A stretch of 48,724 nt of DNA from Candidatus Zixiibacteriota bacterium (GTDB lineage: Bacteria > Zixibacteria > MSB-5A5 > UM-FILTER-46-8), in NCBI GenBank assembly GCA_026983835.1, contig JALSTH010000073.1:1-48724 (forward strand). Direction: 5' to 3'. A program made the position numbers and the translations under genes. Of the stretch, positions 1 through 8,741 are shown in pieces (position 1 is the stretch's first letter; the number at the start of each line of letters is the position of its first letter). The notes beneath the pieces are model-generated. The model was not told the DNA's origin. It made no database searches and saw only the letters and a program-made list of their open reading frames with translations.

Positions 1-57
1 CCCCCCCCTCAATGAGTTAGGATGATAACGCTTTGGCAATGTATAATGTCCAGCCAT
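1..57 (-). CDS. Start of an unknown protein, cut by the window edge
   Basis: Nineteen codons are visible, reading MAGHYTLPKRYHPNSLRGG, before the window ends in a run of eight C (read as G on this strand). An AGAGGA Shine-Dalgarno (62-67) lies 4 nt before the ATG, and a good sigma-70 promoter with an extended -10 lies at 81-109, so the leader would be short. These signals, rather than the peptide, support a real gene. The fragment is too short to assign a family; a faint likeness to the N-terminus of REP-associated tyrosine transposases (Ser-Leu-Arg after Tyr-His-Pro) is not enough for a call. Confidence 0.45.
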   Translation of the reverse strand, partial: MAGHYTLPKRYHPNSLRGG

Positions 58-395
58 TAATTCCTCTTGCTTTATATAAAACCATAGCACAAAAATGATA
101 TCATTTCAAGCAAAAAAAATAAAATTATCTCCCTAAAATTATTATATCTCTACATTAAGGATAATTGTTAACAGTTGCTGGGATAAATACGAATAAATGT
201 CTAACACAATTGATCGCGAGGGTTAGCACTACCAAGAAATCCTAATCGCGCTTAATCCATTATTTTTTGTGGTCTTACCTGCCGTAAATGTTTGTCGTGC
301 GGCTACTTGTATTACCCATGAGAAAGATGTCTGTTTTTATTCCAACCGATGCTTTTTGTAGTGGGGTAATAACAGGATTTAATCAATCCATTTCT
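58..395. other. Intergenic region, 338 bp
   Basis: No gene is seen. It holds the promoter, palindrome and ribosome binding site of the partial minus-strand gene at its left end. A bulged stem (about 215-226 pairing with 242-250, five plus four base pairs with a GGG bulge) lies in the middle. It has no clear U-tract on either strand, so it is a weak terminator candidate for the tmk-ctp transcript at best. Confidence 0.4.
81..109 (-). promoter_or_regulatory. Sigma-70 promoter with extended -10 and palindromic spacer
   Basis: On the minus strand TTGAAA (104-109) is followed after 17 nt by TATGGT (81-86), preceded by TGC to form an extended -10. The spacer is largely filled by a perfect 14-bp palindrome, AAATGATATCATTT (93-106), which also overlaps the -35 and could be a repressor site. 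It drives the partial gene at 1-57. Confidence 0.5.
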
Positions 396-2063
396 TTACT
401 TGAGGCCGGCATAAAAAGCGTTTTTGTAGAGGTCCTTCGATTTTAGGATGCGACGCGCCTCCAAAATCTCCGGATGACTTTCCGTCCATACTACTCCGTA
501 ACGGGCGGAGTTCCCATATTTCAAAACCATTATCTCCTCAGTCAACGCCCACTTTATAGATTCACTGTTTGAATCGAGACGCTGGAATTTTAAGCTGTCC
601 AGTTTAGCTTTCAAATCGCTTACCGCCATTTTAATTGAAGGCGGAATATTTCTTTTCGGGAGGGATGTGTTTAAAGAATCAAAATATTTTTCAAAAGTCG
701 GCGTGTAATTGAACATTTTATTATTTAAAAATGATTTGAATTCCATATAAACATCATCGTCCGCAACGAAATTAGAATCCACCACCTTCATATTCTCGGA
801 GAGATATTTCAAGGCGAAATTAAAAAACATAGATTTTCGTTTTAATGCTTTTACTATCTCTGCTTCAGGGTGAGGAGCAACATAAATATCGGGTTTTATC
901 CCTCCTCCGCCTGCAACCATCCTTCCGGCGAAAGTATGATATTCGCTCGGAGATGACCCTCCAGCCGGAAATGTCGCTAATCCTTGCGATACATCCAACC
1001 GCCCCGCGTTTTCTGGTTTTTGAATACATCGTCCAGACGGGATATAGTATTTCGCCGTAGTAAGTTTAAGCGCCGAATGCTCATCAAGGCGGAGTATTTT
1101 CTGAACTAAACCCTTTCCATAAGAAGGGCTACCGATGATTACCCCTCTATCCCAGTCCTGAATCGCCCCAGCCACTATCTCTGCCGCAGATGCCGTCCCG
1201 CCATCTGTCAATACCGCTAAAGGGATATCCAAGCATTTAACGACATCGTTTCGTGAAAAATGTTCGGTCGAATTTTTACCGCGTCCTTTGGTTTCCACAA
1301 TTATCCGTCCGTTTTCGAGGAATAGACTTGCTACTTTTACCGCTTCAATCAAAAGTCCCCCGGAATTCGAACGCAAATCCAATATAATTCCCCGAGGATT
1401 CCGATTCATAATGGAAGTTAATGCTTCGAGCATTTCATAATATGTGGTTTCCGAAAACCTCGTAAGCCTGATATACCCGATGCCATCGGGCAATATATTA
1501 TAAAACGGGATTGACTTGGTCTCAACAGTTTCCCGCTTAAGGGAATAATTTATCAGTTCGGATGAATTGTAGTGGCGTATAGTCAAATCCAAAGGAGTCC
1601 CCATATCGCCTCTCATCAACCTTGCGGCTTCTTCACGGGATAAATCAGCGGTTAATCTCCCGTTTATCGCTATTATTCTATCACCCGGTTTGAGTCCCGC
1701 ATTGTATGCCGGCGTCCCCTCCAAAACCGAGATTATCGTTAGGGCATTGCTTCGCATATCGACTTCAACTCCAATTCCCTCGAATTTACCATAGGTGTCA
1801 TCGATGAAATCGGTGAAATCCTCATCTGTCAAATAGCGGCAATAAGGATCCAATGAGATAAGCATTCCATTAATCCCCGCCCTGATTAAGCTATCTGAAT
1901 TAATTGGTTCGGCGTATCTGTTTTCAATTATGTATGCTATTTTATTGAGGTCTTTGAATTCCGAAAACGAGGAATTATTGTCCGCTTTTACCAAACCGAC
2001 TATTACCGCTACAGCTAATAAATAAGCAAAGCCCCTTGTAATGTAATTATACCGATTTGACAA
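396..2063 (-). CDS. S41 family C-terminal processing peptidase (CtpA/Tsp type)
   Basis: Periplasmic serine protease that trims or degrades proteins from their C-termini. A membrane anchor or signal covers residues about 10-25. A PDZ domain follows (about 95-165), with the substrate-cradle segment Gly-Leu-Lys-Pro-Gly-Asp-Arg, and then the S41 catalytic core with Ser292 in Thr-Ala-Ser-Ala-Ala-Glu-Ile and Lys317 in Ser-Tyr-Gly-Lys-Gly, the family's Ser-Lys dyad. The second Ser of the usual Ser-Ala-Ser-Glu motif is Ala here. The C-terminal 170 residues are family-variable. The start is TTG preceded by a strong purine run (AAGGGGGG) 4 nt upstream. It follows tmk by 27 nt and is probably co-transcribed with it. 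Confidence 0.93.
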   Translation of the reverse strand: MSNRYNYITRGFAYLLAVAVIVGLVKADNNSSFSEFKDLNKIAYIIENRYAEPINSDSLIRAGINGMLISLDPYCRYLTDEDFTDFIDDTYGKFEGIGVEVDMRSNALTIISVLEGTPAYNAGLKPGDRIIAINGRLTADLSREEAARLMRGDMGTPLDLTIRHYNSSELINYSLKRETVETKSIPFYNILPDGIGYIRLTRFSETTYYEMLEALTSIMNRNPRGIILDLRSNSGGLLIEAVKVASLFLENGRIIVETKGRGKNSTEHFSRNDVVKCLDIPLAVLTDGGTASAAEIVAGAIQDWDRGVIIGSPSYGKGLVQKILRLDEHSALKLTTAKYYIPSGRCIQKPENAGRLDVSQGLATFPAGGSSPSEYHTFAGRMVAGGGGIKPDIYVAPHPEAEIVKALKRKSMFFNFALKYLSENMKVVDSNFVADDDVYMEFKSFLNNKMFNYTPTFEKYFDSLNTSLPKRNIPPSIKMAVSDLKAKLDSLKFQRLDSNSESIKWALTEEIMVLKYGNSARYGVVWTESHPEILEARRILKSKDLYKNAFYAGLK

Positions 2064-2090
2064 TTTCCCCCCTTAAGAAATAACCGTTAT

Positions 2091-2750
2091 TTATGAAATT
2101 ATATCGGTTACCGCCGAATATATTATTTTTGATATATTAATAATATCGTCATCCGCGGGGATTATTTTAAATCGCTGTGGTTCGGCAGAGGCTATTTTTA
2201 AGAATCCCTGTCTGACTCGTCGGTGAAATTCGATTTTTTCTTCTTCCAGGCGATCTTTGAATAAAGGTAAACTTGAATAACGATATTGGGCTATTTCAGG
2301 GTCCAAATCGAAAAGAAAAGTTAAATTCGGTTTAATCCCCGAAGAAGCAAGCAGATTTATTTTTTGAATCGATTCTATATCCAAACCTCTCCCATAGCCC
2401 TGATAAGCGGTGGAAGAGTCGAAATATCTGTCGGAAAGGATTATTTTCCCGGCTTTAATGCCGGGGGCGATTAATTCCCGGGTCAGTTGGGCTCTCGAAG
2501 CCTCGTATAAGAGCAATTCGGCTTCGGGGATTAAATTTCTGTTGGAATTATCAAGTAATATACTCCGAATTTTCTCGGAGATTTCGGTTCCGCCCGGCTC
2601 GCGGACCACAATAACTCCGTATCCATCCTTATCTAATTTAGAGGCGAGAAGCTTTACTTGAGTCGATTTGCCGCAAAAATCAATCCCCTCGAAACTGATA
2701 AAAAAACCTCCGGGAATTTCCTTATATTTTCTGTCGCGATTGTTATTCAT
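2091..2750 (-). CDS. tmk: Thymidylate kinase
   Basis: Phosphorylates dTMP to dTDP for DNA synthesis in the cytoplasm. The P-loop is Phe-Glu-Gly-Ile-Asp-Phe-Cys-Gly-Lys-Ser-Thr-Gln, with Phe-Cys replacing the commoner Gly-Ala or Gly-Ser. The DRY motif and Ser-Ser-Thr-Ala-Tyr-Gln-Gly-Tyr-Gly-Arg-Gly-Leu nucleotide-binding segment follow. I chose the ATG at 2750 (219 residues); an in-frame TTG at 2771 would add seven residues. Neither start has a clear Shine-Dalgarno. First gene of a two-gene unit with the S41 protease; pairing with a protease is not a known functional link. Confidence 0.92.
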   Translation of the reverse strand: MNNNRDRKYKEIPGGFFISFEGIDFCGKSTQVKLLASKLDKDGYGVIVVREPGGTEISEKIRSILLDNSNRNLIPEAELLLYEASRAQLTRELIAPGIKAGKIILSDRYFDSSTAYQGYGRGLDIESIQKINLLASSGIKPNLTFLFDLDPEIAQYRYSSLPLFKDRLEEEKIEFHRRVRQGFLKIASAEPQRFKIIPADDDIINISKIIYSAVTDIIS

Positions 2751-2838
2751 AATTATGCGTGAATATAACAATTTAATTGTCGGCTGTAAATTATTTTATT
2801 GGTGGAAGTATTTTATTAATGAAAAATTAAAATATTAC

Positions 2839-2867
2839 TTGACATTATATAATATATATATTAATAT
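2839..2867 (+). promoter_or_regulatory. Sigma-70 promoter for the subtilase gene
   Basis: A perfect TTGACA (2839-2844) is separated by 17 nt from TAATAT (2862-2867) in a very AT-rich stretch, about 100 nt before the ATG of the downstream gene. This is the best-matching promoter in the window. Confidence 0.6.
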
Positions 2868-2976
2868 AGTATTATAGCACCGGTGGTATCGAACTATAAT
2901 CCATAAGATGAATACAGTAATACTATATATAAAGTAGTTTTAATATATTCATAATTCCTTTGGGAGGATTATAGTA

Positions 2977-5900
2977 ATGGATAGCGTATCAAGAAATAGG
3001 GCAAAGGGGAAGGCAATGTCGGTTATCTTCATTATCGTATTGATTGTTTTTGTGGGTGTGATCGTTAATGCTGGAATACTACGATATAATAGTAAGATTG
3101 AAGGTAATCTATTATCCAAACTAAACAGTGCTGAAAATATTGCTTTTTGGGTGGAATTCTCCAATAGACCTTTCTATGGGAGTACCGCCGATGACCATCA
3201 AACCTACCTCGAAGCCCATTATGGGTTGCCACCGGTGGATGAAAGTAATATAAAAATGATTGAATCCTTCGGTTTTAAGCTTCGCGCCATAAGCGAATTA
3301 ACCAATGAGGCATCTTTCGAGGGTCCGGGAATGAACATATTGTCTGTTGTCCGATTATCATTCGTAAAGCGGATAAGCGAGGTGGTAAACGGTATCCCGG
3401 CAGGTGTGTTGGCGAGTAAGGGGGAATTGGGTAAGGGGAATTATAAACTTGATGGAAAGGGTCTTTGTTCCCCTGATAGTCATTCCTGCAATTCCGACCA
3501 TAATTTAGGATCGTTTCCCAATAGTGTCCCCATATCGGCAATTAATATTCAAAGCCTGCATAACAATAATTATAATGGTTCGGGGATAATAATTGGGATT
3601 ATTGATTCCGGAATTATGGAAGACAGCGTTGGTAATAGGAAGCACGAGACTTTCGCGGGCAATGTTTCCGGCGGTGGGCCAAAAATCGTCAGCGAGAAAG
3701 ATTTTGCCCGAAATGACAATTATGCCGATGATGAAATCGGACATGGGACGGCGGTTGCCGGCCTTTGCGCCGGTTTTGTTTCTCGGCAAACCGATACCGG
3801 AGTCTTCAATTATATAGGTGTTGCTCCTGATGCCCAGTTAGCGATTGCGAAAGTCGCTTATGAGGATGGTAAAACCGAACATTGGCCTGATGATTTATAT
3901 GCGGAGGCGGTTAAATGGTGTGTTCTCGATGCGCAGGTTGATATTATCAATGCTTCGATTAATTTCTGGGGACAGAGTTTTCCGAATAACGGGTATAATC
4001 GAGCGGCTCGCTGGATAGATTGGGCGGTTAAGAGAGGAGTTATATGCTGTGTTTCCGCCGGCAATAGCGATAGCACCCCTCCGGGCAATATCTATGCTCC
4101 CGGAGGCAATTTCAACGGTATTACTGTCGGAGCTACAAAACCGGATGGGTCACAGATAGCTTCTTATAGTCGCGTAGGGCGCACGAAAGACAAGCGTCTG
4201 AAACCGGATGTTTGCGCTCCCGGAGGTATCTCCGGTGATAATAACCAAAACACCAAAATGGCTTGTCCCTTTCTCCATAGTAATCCGGATTCCACCGATT
4301 TTTACGCTTGGTGGTATGGGACGAGTTTTGCTTCTCCAATGACTGCCGGTGCTATCGCCTGTATGTTCGAGTCTTCTAATTCATTGAAAGGCGATCCGCT
4401 TGCGGTTAGAATGAGGATTTGGGAAACAGCTGTTGATAAAGGAGTAAATGGTCCCGATACGGTTTGGGGGTTTGGGCTGTTAAACATTAATAGCGCCGAT
4501 AACGCCGGCGGTTATGCTAATTTCCTTATTAGGGATGAATTGGCTGACAGCGGTTTCGTCGTTACTTGCGATGCCGGGAATATGCCGGATACTTCAGGAA
4601 ATAGCAATGGAGTTGGGATTTATCAAGGGGTTAAGAATGGGGATAGAGCATTCTGGACAAGTCCGGATATATTTGTCGATAACAACAACGATGGTCAACC
4701 CGATGTCCCCAATCAGCCCATTGCCGGACAGACCAATAAATTTAAAGTCTCCGTTCGCAATATCGGGGATGGAAGTGGTAATGCGACGGTTTACCTATAT
4801 AAATCCAATCCGAATACCGGGATGTCGGATTGGCAACTTTTGGGTTATAATGAAACTTCGATCGATCCTGATGAGTACGACACGGTCAGTGTCAATTGGG
4901 ATACACCATCGCTTAATGATTTGGGCCAAAATCATTGGTGTATAGCTGCTACTGTGGAGGACAATACCGTTGGGCGCAGGGACGATAAGCGTCCTCTCCC
5001 ATCGGGATCGCCTTCGGGGGCTCAACCGATTTGGAATGTAGTGAAATGCGATAATTTGGTTATACGCAATTTCTTCGTGAGGGCGGGCGGATCAACCGAT
5101 TCGCTTTATTTCCTTTGCGAAAATACAACCGACTACAATGCCAATCTCACCTTGAGAGATGTTTCAACCTTACCGGATGGTTGGAATGTTTCCTATAGTG
5201 ATACCACTTTTTCGCTAAATATAAACGAAGTAAAAACCTGCACTCTATTCGTGGATATTCCCGATTCGGCTGCGAATGGGGATTCGGCTTTTATCAATAT
5301 CGAAGCTGTTTCCGACAGCGGAGAGGTGATCGGGGGGATCTATGATGTGGTGGTGAAAGGAGCAGCCCACCATTTCACCGATTGTCTGTTGACCGGCTGG
5401 ACAGTCGGGTCTTTTGGCGCAGGTGTTTTCGATGCCGATCCCGGTATTTTTGTCTCTGAACCCTGCGGACTTTTGGCAAGCTCCCCGGGTTATGAGAGTG
5501 CCGCTTGGGGGATAACTCCCGCCTTCGGTTTGGATGTTGAACAACCATATACGATATCTGCGAAATTTATCGCTCTATCACCGGAAAATGAAGGTTTTCA
5601 GGTTTTGAATAATGATCAGGTCAATCTTCAGCTTAATTACCCAACTGAATTAGTTGCTATTCAACCCTCTGGTCCCCCCATATCCTTTGGTATGTTGAAC
5701 CCCGGGATGTGGTATTCCCTGACGGTTAGATGTTATCCGGAAAGCGGCTCCTACGATGTTTATTTGGGTGAAATGGGAATGGGAGAAGAACTGGTGGGCA
5801 GTGCGGAGGTTTTGAATCCCATCGCCGATGATTTCCTGCTTTTGGGCGATACCGATTCTCTTGGTAGCGGAAGGGGAGAGTGCGCATGGGATGATATACT

Positions 5901-6600
5901 TGTTTCCGGAACATTCCTACCACAGGAAGTGCCGATTGTCTCAATCGAAATGATTCCTGATGAGCAACCGGTTGAGGTTCCCCCGGGTGGATCATTCACT
6001 TTTACCGGGATACTTATAAATAATACCGATGAGGTTCAGATTGTCGATGTCTGGATTATGCTTAATGTACCCGAAGTGGGGATGTATGGTCCTTTGCAGA
6101 GATACAATAATGTTCACCTTCAGCCATATCAAGTTATTACCGTGCCGGGGGTAGTTCAGGATGTGCCGACTTATGCTCCGTTGGGAACTTACGATTATAT
6201 CTCATATTGCGGAGATTATCCTGAAGTTAAAATCGATTCTTCTTCATTCCAATTTACCGTCATACCCGGAATTATTCCCGATGGTGCCAAGAATTGGGCG
6301 GTAAGCAAATGGTTGGAGGATTATAATCCTATCCCGCTATCTTTCAATCTAACTTCAAATTATCCCAACCCGTTCAATCCTTCCACGACTATAAAGTTTA
6401 TAATTCCGGAGGATTCCTATGTCAGGTTGTCGATTTATAATTTGCTCGGTCAGGTGGTGGCTATACCCATTGACAAGCGGATGGATGCCGGTGAATATCG
6501 GTTTAATTGGAATGCCTCCGGTTTTTCAAGCGGTGTTTATTTTTATAAGTTATCCGCAGGAAAATATAGTGCGGTTAAGAAAATGGTTTTGATTAGATAG
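2977..6600 (+). CDS. Secreted S8 subtilisin-like protease with type IX sorting domain
   Basis: Large exported serine protease of 1207 residues. A hydrophobic signal or anchor lies at about 15-33. The subtilase core carries Asp210 (Gly-Ile-Ile-Asp-Ser-Gly), His256 (Gly-His-Gly-Thr-Ala-Val-Ala-Gly), oxyanion Asn363 (Ser-Ala-Gly-Asn) and Ser450 (Gly-Thr-Ser-Phe-Ala-Ser-Pro), a complete catalytic set. Residues about 520-1110 look like beta-sandwich repeats, including CARDB-like stretches about relations such as Asn-Ile-Gly-Asp-Gly-Ser-Gly. The last about 80 residues form a Por/T9SS type A sorting domain (Asn-Tyr-Pro-Asn-Pro-Phe-Asn-Pro-Ser-Thr). GGGAGG (2961-2966) precedes the ATG. It is a single-gene unit with its own promoter and terminator. 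Probably cell-surface or extracellular protein degradation; substrate unknown. Confidence 0.93.
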   Translation: MDSVSRNRAKGKAMSVIFIIVLIVFVGVIVNAGILRYNSKIEGNLLSKLNSAENIAFWVEFSNRPFYGSTADDHQTYLEAHYGLPPVDESNIKMIESFGFKLRAISELTNEASFEGPGMNILSVVRLSFVKRISEVVNGIPAGVLASKGELGKGNYKLDGKGLCSPDSHSCNSDHNLGSFPNSVPISAINIQSLHNNNYNGSGIIIGIIDSGIMEDSVGNRKHETFAGNVSGGGPKIVSEKDFARNDNYADDEIGHGTAVAGLCAGFVSRQTDTGVFNYIGVAPDAQLAIAKVAYEDGKTEHWPDDLYAEAVKWCVLDAQVDIINASINFWGQSFPNNGYNRAARWIDWAVKRGVICCVSAGNSDSTPPGNIYAPGGNFNGITVGATKPDGSQIASYSRVGRTKDKRLKPDVCAPGGISGDNNQNTKMACPFLHSNPDSTDFYAWWYGTSFASPMTAGAIACMFESSNSLKGDPLAVRMRIWETAVDKGVNGPDTVWGFGLLNINSADNAGGYANFLIRDELADSGFVVTCDAGNMPDTSGNSNGVGIYQGVKNGDRAFWTSPDIFVDNNNDGQPDVPNQPIAGQTNKFKVSVRNIGDGSGNATVYLYKSNPNTGMSDWQLLGYNETSIDPDEYDTVSVNWDTPSLNDLGQNHWCIAATVEDNTVGRRDDKRPLPSGSPSGAQPIWNVVKCDNLVIRNFFVRAGGSTDSLYFLCENTTDYNANLTLRDVSTLPDGWNVSYSDTTFSLNINEVKTCTLFVDIPDSAANGDSAFINIEAVSDSGEVIGGIYDVVVKGAAHHFTDCLLTGWTVGSFGAGVFDADPGIFVSEPCGLLASSPGYESAAWGITPAFGLDVEQPYTISAKFIALSPENEGFQVLNNDQVNLQLNYPTELVAIQPSGPPISFGMLNPGMWYSLTVRCYPESGSYDVYLGEMGMGEELVGSAEVLNPIADDFLLLGDTDSLGSGRGECAWDDILVSGTFLPQEVPIVSIEMIPDEQPVEVPPGGSFTFTGILINNTDEVQIVDVWIMLNVPEVGMYGPLQRYNNVHLQPYQVITVPGVVQDVPTYAPLGTYDYISYCGDYPEVKIDSSSFQFTVIPGIIPDGAKNWAVSKWLEDYNPIPLSFNLTSNYPNPFNPSTTIKFIIPEDSYVRLSIYNLLGQVVAIPIDKRMDAGEYRFNWNASGFSSGVYFYKLSAGKYSAVKKMVLIR

Positions 6601-6627
6601 GGATGTTATTCCCGGTTCGGATTAATT

Positions 6628-6657
6628 GAACGGCGGAGCAAACCGCCGTTCTTTTTT
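6628..6657 (+). terminator. Rho-independent terminator after the subtilase gene
   Basis: A perfect 9-bp stem, GAACGGCGG (6628-6636) with CCGCCGTTC (6643-6651), encloses a 6-nt loop and runs into six T (6652-6657). It separates the subtilase gene from the Bat operon. Confidence 0.85.
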
Positions 6658-6706
6658 ATATGATGGACTTGGGCGATGAAAATGAAAACCATTTTCTACT
6701 ATTCTT

Positions 6707-6734
6707 TTTACAATGGCGGGAGTATATTTATTTT
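6707..6734 (+). promoter_or_regulatory. Possible promoter of the Bat operon
   Basis: TTTACA (6707-6712), 16 nt, TATTTT (6729-6734), about 75 nt before the moxR start. Five of six and four of six matches to consensus in an AT-rich region, so chance is a real alternative. Confidence 0.3.
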
Positions 6735-6810
6735 TTGGTTGTGGAACTTGGGGAGGAAAATTAAGTAGAATTATTATTAATTATTCAATTAACGATTATG
6801 CGGAGGTGGT

Positions 6811-7797
6811 ATGCACCAAGATATAGAAATAATTCAGCAGAGGATAACTGCAGGTTCATCTTTTGTGCCGAAATTGATGGATGAGATTGGCAAAGTAATC
6901 GTGGGGCAGAAGTATTTGATTCACCGAATGCTTATCGGACTTTTATGCAATGGCCACATTTTAATCGAGGGGGTCCCCGGACTTGCTAAAACGCTAGCCG
7001 TAAAGACGCTCTCCGATTCCATCAATACGAAATTCCAAAGAATACAATTCACCCCCGATCTTCTCCCTGCCGATCTTATCGGGACTATGATTTATAACCC
7101 TCGAGAGGGGGTATTCACCACCAAGAAGGGTCCTATATTTGCTAATTTAATTTTAGCCGATGAGATTAACCGTGCGCCGGCAAAGGTTCAGTCGGCACTG
7201 TTGGAGGCGATGCAGGAACATCAGGTAACGATAGGCGAGGAAACCCATAAGCTTGAAGAACCGTTTTTGGTGCTTGCCACTCAAAATCCGATTGAACAGG
7301 AGGGAACATATCCTTTACCGGAAGCTCAGGTCGATAGGTTTATGTTGAAACTAAAGGTCGATTATCCAAATTTCGATGAGGAGATGGAGATTCAAGAAAG
7401 GATGACCACGGGAACGGTACCGTCGGCTTCTACCGTGATTGAACCTTCGGTGCTTTTTGACGCCCGTAAGCTTATAAACGAGATTTATGTCGATAGGAAG
7501 GTAAGGGAATATATCGCTAATATCGTTTTTGCCACCAGAGAACCGAAGAATTATGGGCTTGATATAGGGGATTTGATAGCTTATGGCGCATCTCCAAGGG
7601 CTACTATATATTTAAACCTCGGCGCTCGGGCTAACGCCTTTTTAAGCGGAAGGGGGTATGTAACACCCGAGGATGTAAAGTTAATCGGAATGGATGTCCT
7701 TCGGCATAGGGTGATAATCAGCTACGAAGCCGAAGCGGAAGAATTGACTTCGGAGGATATTATTCAAAAGGTATTCGATGGAATCGAGGTCCCGTAA
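6811..7797 (+). CDS. MoxR-family AAA+ ATPase
   Basis: Chaperone-like ATPase thought to act on the von Willebrand factor A proteins encoded downstream. Walker A is Gly-Val-Pro-Gly-Leu-Ala-Lys-Thr (54-61); Walker B is Leu-Ala-Asp-Glu-Ile-Asn-Arg; the sensor region Ala-Thr-Gln-Asn-Pro-Ile-Glu-Gln-Glu-Gly-Thr-Tyr-Pro-Leu-Pro-Glu-Ala-Gln is typical of MoxR. Its 328 residues are normal for the family. A strong GGAGG (6802-6806) precedes the ATG. First gene of the Bat operon; the next gene starts 51 nt after its stop. Confidence 0.93.
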   Translation: MHQDIEIIQQRITAGSSFVPKLMDEIGKVIVGQKYLIHRMLIGLLCNGHILIEGVPGLAKTLAVKTLSDSINTKFQRIQFTPDLLPADLIGTMIYNPREGVFTTKKGPIFANLILADEINRAPAKVQSALLEAMQEHQVTIGEETHKLEEPFLVLATQNPIEQEGTYPLPEAQVDRFMLKLKVDYPNFDEEMEIQERMTTGTVPSASTVIEPSVLFDARKLINEIYVDRKVREYIANIVFATREPKNYGLDIGDLIAYGASPRATIYLNLGARANAFLSGRGYVTPEDVKLIGMDVLRHRVIISYEAEAEELTSEDIIQKVFDGIEVP

Positions 7798-7848
7798 GAA
7801 TTTTATGGAACTATGAGGTTTGCAGGAATTATATATTGAGATCGATTT

Positions 7849-8736
7849 ATGTTACCGCGTGAAATATTAAAAAAGGTGCGTAGGATTGAGATAACTACCC
7901 GTAAACAGGCTAACGAGATGTTTGCCGGACAGTACCATAGTATTTTCAAGGGAAGGGGAATGGAGTTCTCTGAGGTGCGGGAATATCAACCCGGTGATGA
8001 TATTCGCACTATCGATTGGAATGTAACTGCGCGCTATGGTTTCCCCTATGTCAAAAAGTTTAGGGAAGAACGGGAATTATCGGTAATCCTTTGCGTGGAT
8101 CTTTCTTCTTCGGGGATATTCGGGACGGTTGATAGACCGAAGAATGAGTTGGCGGCTGAAGTGGGGGCGGTTTTGGCATTTTCAGCTGTTCGCAATAATG
8201 ATAAGGTCGGACTGCTCATATTTACGAATACGGTTGAGAAATTTATCCCCCCCAAAAAAGGGCGTTCTCATGTGCTTCGTATAATCCGTGAAATACTATA
8301 TTATAGACCCGAAGGCAAAGGTACCAATATAACGGTTGCCCTTGAACAATTAAACAGCGCCCTTACTCGAAGGAGTGTAATATTTTTAATCTCGGATTTT
8401 ATTGATGGCGGTTATGAAAAACCTATGGGGATAATAGCTCGAAAGCATGATTTGATTGCGGTTAGGATTGCTGACCCTCGGGAGTTGAAGTTATCCGATA
8501 TTGGAATTGCTGTCTTTCAGGATGCGGAAACGGGGGAATTTGTCGAGGTCGATACTTCAAATCCCGATATCCGCCGTCAATTTGAAATTACTGCTGCTAA
8601 AAGGAGGAGCGAAGCCGTTGAGATATTCAAGAAGAAAAATGTCGATTTTATCGACCTTTTTACCGGGAAAGATTATTCCGAGCCGCTGGTTAAGTTTTTC
8701 CGGACACGCTCCAAGAGGATAAGGTGGGGGATGTGA
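7849..8736 (+). CDS. DUF58 domain protein of the Bat operon
   Basis: DUF58 protein of 295 residues, a cytoplasmic partner always found next to MoxR. It has the signature Gly-Arg-Gly-Met-Glu-Phe-Ser-Glu-Val-Arg-Glu-Tyr-Gln-Pro-Gly-Asp-Asp-Ile-Arg and a VWA-like fold with Asp-Leu-Ser-Ser-Ser, which keeps the Asp-x-Ser-x-Ser metal-site pattern. Exact biochemical role is unknown in the family. A second, divergent DUF58 gene lies at 39459-40361. Its end abuts the start of the next gene. Confidence 0.92.
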   Translation: MLPREILKKVRRIEITTRKQANEMFAGQYHSIFKGRGMEFSEVREYQPGDDIRTIDWNVTARYGFPYVKKFREERELSVILCVDLSSSGIFGTVDRPKNELAAEVGAVLAFSAVRNNDKVGLLIFTNTVEKFIPPKKGRSHVLRIIREILYYRPEGKGTNITVALEQLNSALTRRSVIFLISDFIDGGYEKPMGIIARKHDLIAVRIADPRELKLSDIGIAVFQDAETGEFVEVDTSNPDIRRQFEITAAKRRSEAVEIFKKKNVDFIDLFTGKDYSEPLVKFFRTRSKRIRWGM

Positions 8737-8741
8737 GGTTT

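Noticed and set aside
4514-4945. 143-codon plus-strand ORF within the subtilase gene in another frame
   Set aside because: The subtilase frame is open and domain-rich throughout; this frame lacks a ribosome binding site.
6678-6696. GAAAATG/CATTTTC hairpin after the subtilase terminator
   Set aside because: Seven A/T-rich pairs in an AT-rich gap is within chance, and a far better terminator lies just upstream.
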